Shown here: positions 17,640 through 20,253 of the stretch, one piece after another
Numbering within the stretch: position 1 is the first letter of the stretch
Layout: every line of letters begins with the position of its first letter
Source of the DNA: JBECKR01 sp040235415
Lineage (GTDB): Bacteria; Acidobacteriota; Polarisedimenticolia; Polarisedimenticolales; Polarisedimenticolaceae
Assembly: GCA_040235415.1 (NCBI GenBank)
Contig: JBECKR010000147.1
Location: forward strand, 1-20,253
Direction of reading: 5' to 3'
DNA: 20,253 bases
Notes under the pieces: generated by a model
The model's input: only the letters and a program-made list of their open reading frames with translations
What the model was told of the DNA's origin: nothing
The model's database searches: none
Program-made: the position numbers and the translations under genes

Positions 17640-19409
17640 TTGCAGGCGCTCGTCGTCCTCGGGATCCTCGGCGTCGTGATCGTGCTGCTCGTCACGGAGC
17701 GGCTGCGCGCCGACGTCGTCGCCATGCTGTCGCTCGCGGCGCTCGTCGTCTTCCGGATCCTGCCGCCGGAGCGGGCGCTCTCGGGCTTCTCCTCGCCCGC
17801 CACGGTGACCGTGGCGTGCATGTTCGTGCTCAGCGCGGGCCTCAAGGAGAGCGGGTTCGTCCGGGTGCTCGGGGACCGCCTGCTGCGGCACGGGCCGTCG
17901 AGCGAATGGGGGCTCCTGCTCGTCGTCGCGCTCCTGATCGGCCCGATCTCGGCGTTCATCAACAACACCGCGGCAGTCGCGGTGTTCCTACCGATCGTGA
18001 TGCAGGTTTGCCGCGGGCACGGCGTCAGCCCGAGCAAGGTGCTGATGCCGATGGCGTTCTTCGCGATCTTGGGCGGGACCTGCACCCTGATCGGGACCTC
18101 GACGAACATCCTCGTGACGTCCATGGCGGCGGCGCGCGGAGTGCGCCCGTTCGGCATGTTCGAGTTCTCGCCGCTGGGGCTCGTCGTGTTCGCGGTCGGC
18201 GCGGTGTACCTCCTCGTCGTGGGCCGGCGGATGCTCCCGCCGCGGGTCGAGGCGGAGCCGCGGGTCGAGGGCTCCTCGCTGACGCGCTACCTCGGTGAGG
18301 TCCGCGTGGTGTCGGGGTCGCCGCTCGTCGGGCGGACGCTCGTCGAGGCCGCGGTCGCGGAGCGGTACGGGATCGAGGTTCTCGGCGTCGTCGGGGCTGG
18401 CGGCGTCGCGGTCCCGGCCGTCGACCCGCCGAGACTCGCCGCCGGGGACACGCTGCTCGTGAAGGCGTCCGCCCGAACCCTCGTCGGCCTGCCGCCGGCG
18501 GCCGGGCTCGCGGTCAGGACGGGCAAGCACCTCAGCGACGCCGACCTCCGAGCGGTCGACTCGGTCGTGCTGCGTGCGGTCGTACCGCCGAACTCCCGGC
18601 TCGAGGGGCGCACCGTCAAGGGCGTCGACTTCCGCAACCGCTACGGCGCGACCGCGTTGGCGCTGCACCGCGTCGGCGAGGAGGTCGTCGACACCGTCGG
18701 ACGGGTGCGCCTGCGGGTCGGCGACGAGTTGTTGGTGCTCGCGCCGCGTGCGAACCTCGATCGTCTCAGGGCGCAGGGCGACCTCCTCGTGCTGACCGAG
18801 GAGGACTCGCCGCTGCCGCCCGCGAAGGCGGTCGTGGCCGCCGCGACCGTCGCCGGAGTGGTCACGACGGCCGCGACCGGAGTCCTTCCCGTGGCGGCGG
18901 CCGCGCTCGTCGGCTGCGCCGTTCTCGTGCTCACGGGATGCCTGCCGGCGCACAAGGTTCACGAGAGCGTCGATTGGAAGGTGGTCGTGCTGCTGGGGGC
19001 GATCATCCCTCTCGGGGCGGCGCTCGAGTCGTCGGGGGCGGCGGCGGAGGCGGTCCGGGGGATCCTGTGGCTCGTGGGAGACCGCGGTCCCCGCGTCGTG
19101 CTCGGCGCGTTCACGCTCGCGACCTACCTGCTGACCGGATTCATGTCGAACAACGCCACCGCAGCGTTGATGGTACCGATCGTGCTCTCGACCGCGCAGG
19201 CGATGGGAGTCGACGGCCGCCCGTTCCTCGTGGCGGTCATGTTCGCGGCGTCGGCCGCGTTCTACACCCCCGTCGGCTACCAGACGAACCTCCTGGTCTA
19301 CGGGCCCGGCGGCTACCGCTTCGGCGACTACACGCGCGTCGGCGGCCCGCTCAACCTCGTTTTCTGGGCGATCGTGACGCTTCTCACTCCCGTCTTGTTC
19401 CCGTTCTGA
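17640..19409 (+). CDS. SLC13/DASS-type anion transporter with internal TrkA-C-like domains
   Basis: A 589-aa inner-membrane transporter. It shows the inverted-repeat design of the SLC13/DASS family: FINNTAAVAVFLP (N108-N109-T110) and GTSTNILV (152-159) in the first half, SNNATAALMVP (503-513) and TPVGYQTNLLVYGPGGYRFG in the second. Between the two halves (about 205-395) lies a soluble region with two TrkA-C/RCK-like domains (GEVRVVSGSPLVGRTLVEA and RAVVPPNSRLEGRTVKGVDF start them), which usually bind a regulatory ligand. Likely substrates are sulfate, dicarboxylate or similar anions; the sequence does not decide. I use TTG at 17640 because GGAGG (17631-17635) lies just before it and the first helix follows at once (VVLGILGVVIVLLV). 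It is separated from the efflux genes by about 170 nt. Confidence 0.88.
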   Translation: MQALVVLGILGVVIVLLVTERLRADVVAMLSLAALVVFRILPPERALSGFSSPATVTVACMFVLSAGLKESGFVRVLGDRLLRHGPSSEWGLLLVVALLIGPISAFINNTAAVAVFLPIVMQVCRGHGVSPSKVLMPMAFFAILGGTCTLIGTSTNILVTSMAAARGVRPFGMFEFSPLGLVVFAVGAVYLLVVGRRMLPPRVEAEPRVEGSSLTRYLGEVRVVSGSPLVGRTLVEAAVAERYGIEVLGVVGAGGVAVPAVDPPRLAAGDTLLVKASARTLVGLPPAAGLAVRTGKHLSDADLRAVDSVVLRAVVPPNSRLEGRTVKGVDFRNRYGATALALHRVGEEVVDTVGRVRLRVGDELLVLAPRANLDRLRAQGDLLVLTEEDSPLPPAKAVVAAATVAGVVTTAATGVLPVAAAALVGCAVLVLTGCLPAHKVHESVDWKVVVLLGAIIPLGAALESSGAAAEAVRGILWLVGDRGPRVVLGAFTLATYLLTGFMSNNATAALMVPIVLSTAQAMGVDGRPFLVAVMFAASAAFYTPVGYQTNLLVYGPGGYRFGDYTRVGGPLNLVFWAIVTLLTPVLFPF

Positions 19410-19410
19410 C

Positions 19411-19497
19411 CCGGGGACATTCCTCGCGAGACGCTCATTCTTCCAGCGCTGCGGCGTGCGGTTGAAGGTATTGGAGTCCGGCGAGGAATGTCCCCGG
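19411..19497. repeat. 87-nt nested inverted-repeat element (REPIN/MITE-like)
   Basis: CCGGGGACATTCCTCGC (19411-19427) and GCGAGGAATGTCCCCGG (19481-19497) are a perfect 17-bp inverted repeat. Inside the 53-nt loop, 19440-19449 and 19458-19467 form a second stem with 8 of 10 pairs. The element starts one base after the transporter stop and ends about 20 nt before the polA start. No T run follows, so it is not a standard terminator, though the hairpin could affect transcript ends. Size and GGGGACATT-type ends resemble small non-autonomous elements mobilised by RAYT-type transposases. Confidence 0.7.
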
Positions 19498-19517
19498 ATC
19501 CGGGATACCATGCGCGC

Positions 19518-20253
19518 ATGGGCGAGGCGACGAAGACGCTGTACCTCGTGGACGGGACGGCGCAGATGTTCCGCGCGTACTTCGCGATCCGCGGGTTGTC
19601 GACGCCCGACGGCCTGCCGACGAACGCGGTGTACGGGTTCACGGCGACGCTCCGGAAGCTGATCCGCGAGGAACGTCCGGAGTATCTCGCCGTAGCGTTC
19701 GATCTCGCCGGGGCGACCTTTCGCGAGGCGAAGTACGCCGACTACAAGGCGAACCGCCCCGAACCGCCGGAGGACCTCAACGTCCAATTCCCGTATGCCC
19801 GGCAGGTCTGCGAGGTGCTCGACATCCCGGTCTTGGAGCTCGAGGGCTACGAGGCCGACGACCTCATCGCGACCTTCACTCGCGAGGGCCGCGAGCGCGG
19901 CTTCGAGATCGTGATCGTCGCTTCGGACAAGGATCTCCTGCAGCTCGTCGGCGACGGCGTGACGTGCCTCAACCCCTCGAAGGAGGTCAAGCTCGACGCC
20001 GACGGCGTGCGCGAGAGCTTCGGCGTCGCGCCCGAGCACGTGCGCGACGTCCTCGGGCTGATGGGGGACGCCGTCGACAACATCCCGGGCGTTCCCGGGG
20101 TCGGCGAGAAGACCGCGAAGGACCTGGTGTCGTCCCATGGCGACCTCGACGCCGTGGTCGAGCGCGCCGGCCGGTTCGTCGACGCGCTCGTGGCCCGCGA
20201 CCGGATGTTGGCGGCGCTCGACGCCGGGGGCGGCTCGGCGCTCGACGATGCGG
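19518..20253 (+). CDS. polA: DNA polymerase I, N-terminal 5'-3' exonuclease part (cut by window end)
   Basis: Only the first 245 codons are in the window. They encode the FEN-like 5'-3' exonuclease that removes RNA primers and flaps: LYLVDGTAQMFRAYFAIRG (8-26), FDLAGATFREAKYADYKANR (61-80), GYEADDLIATF (110-120), ASDKDLLQLV (135-144), and MGDAVDNIPGVPGVGEKTAK (182-201). The metal-binding acidic residues are present at the expected motifs (D12, D62, E112/D114/D115, D137/D139, D184/D187). The ATG at 19518 lacks a strong ribosome site; GGGA at 19502 is 12 nt upstream. The polymerase domain is outside the window, so a standalone exonuclease cannot be fully excluded, but the N-terminus is typical of PolA. 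Confidence 0.88.
   Translation, partial: MGEATKTLYLVDGTAQMFRAYFAIRGLSTPDGLPTNAVYGFTATLRKLIREERPEYLAVAFDLAGATFREAKYADYKANRPEPPEDLNVQFPYARQVCEVLDIPVLELEGYEADDLIATFTREGRERGFEIVIVASDKDLLQLVGDGVTCLNPSKEVKLDADGVRESFGVAPEHVRDVLGLMGDAVDNIPGVPGVGEKTAKDLVSSHGDLDAVVERAGRFVDALVARDRMLAALDAGGGSALDDA

Overview
The window is high-GC DNA from a Gram-negative bacterium. A TolC-type outer-membrane channel and a lipoprotein-type membrane fusion protein require an outer membrane. The style of the genes would fit groups such as Myxococcota, Desulfobacterota or Acidobacteriota, but no 16S or other taxonomic marker is present, so the assignment is open. All supported genes lie on the + strand.

Left part (1-10534) is a CRISPR-Cas locus of type I-G (formerly I-U). 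It starts with a very short array of three 36-nt repeats and two spacers. Next come a 292-nt region with a 34-nt-periodic sequence motif, an uncharacterised 509-aa coiled-coil protein, a WYL-domain regulator with a plausible promoter and operator, and a tightly coupled effector operon: cas7g (csb1), cas5g-cas6g (csb2), cas3 with a C-terminal HD nuclease, and a Cas8-like csb3 gene. No cas1, cas2 or cas4 is visible, so the window shows interference and crRNA processing but no spacer acquisition.

A 530-nt gap (10535-11064) with a weak terminator-like hairpin separates the CRISPR locus from a tripartite RND efflux operon (11065-17468): TolC-family channel, membrane fusion lipoprotein, RND permease, two small PII-like signalling proteins, and a 29-codon membrane microprotein that is too short for routine gene calling. 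The junctions are short or overlapping, which suggests one transcript. The PII-like pair shares a cysteine pattern. The microprotein ends at a TGA, after which the frame stays open for 27 codons and begins M-S-G-T-C. I flag this as a possible selenocysteine readthrough or thiol/metal motif, unproven.

The right part holds an SLC13/DASS-type anion transporter with internal TrkA-C-like domains (TTG start), an 87-nt nested inverted-repeat element resembling a REPIN/MITE, and the first 245 codons of DNA polymerase I (5'-3' exonuclease domain), cut by the window edge.

The best candidates for something not yet described are the coiled-coil gene with its 34-nt-periodic upstream motif in the CRISPR locus, and the PII-like pair plus microprotein attached to the efflux pump.
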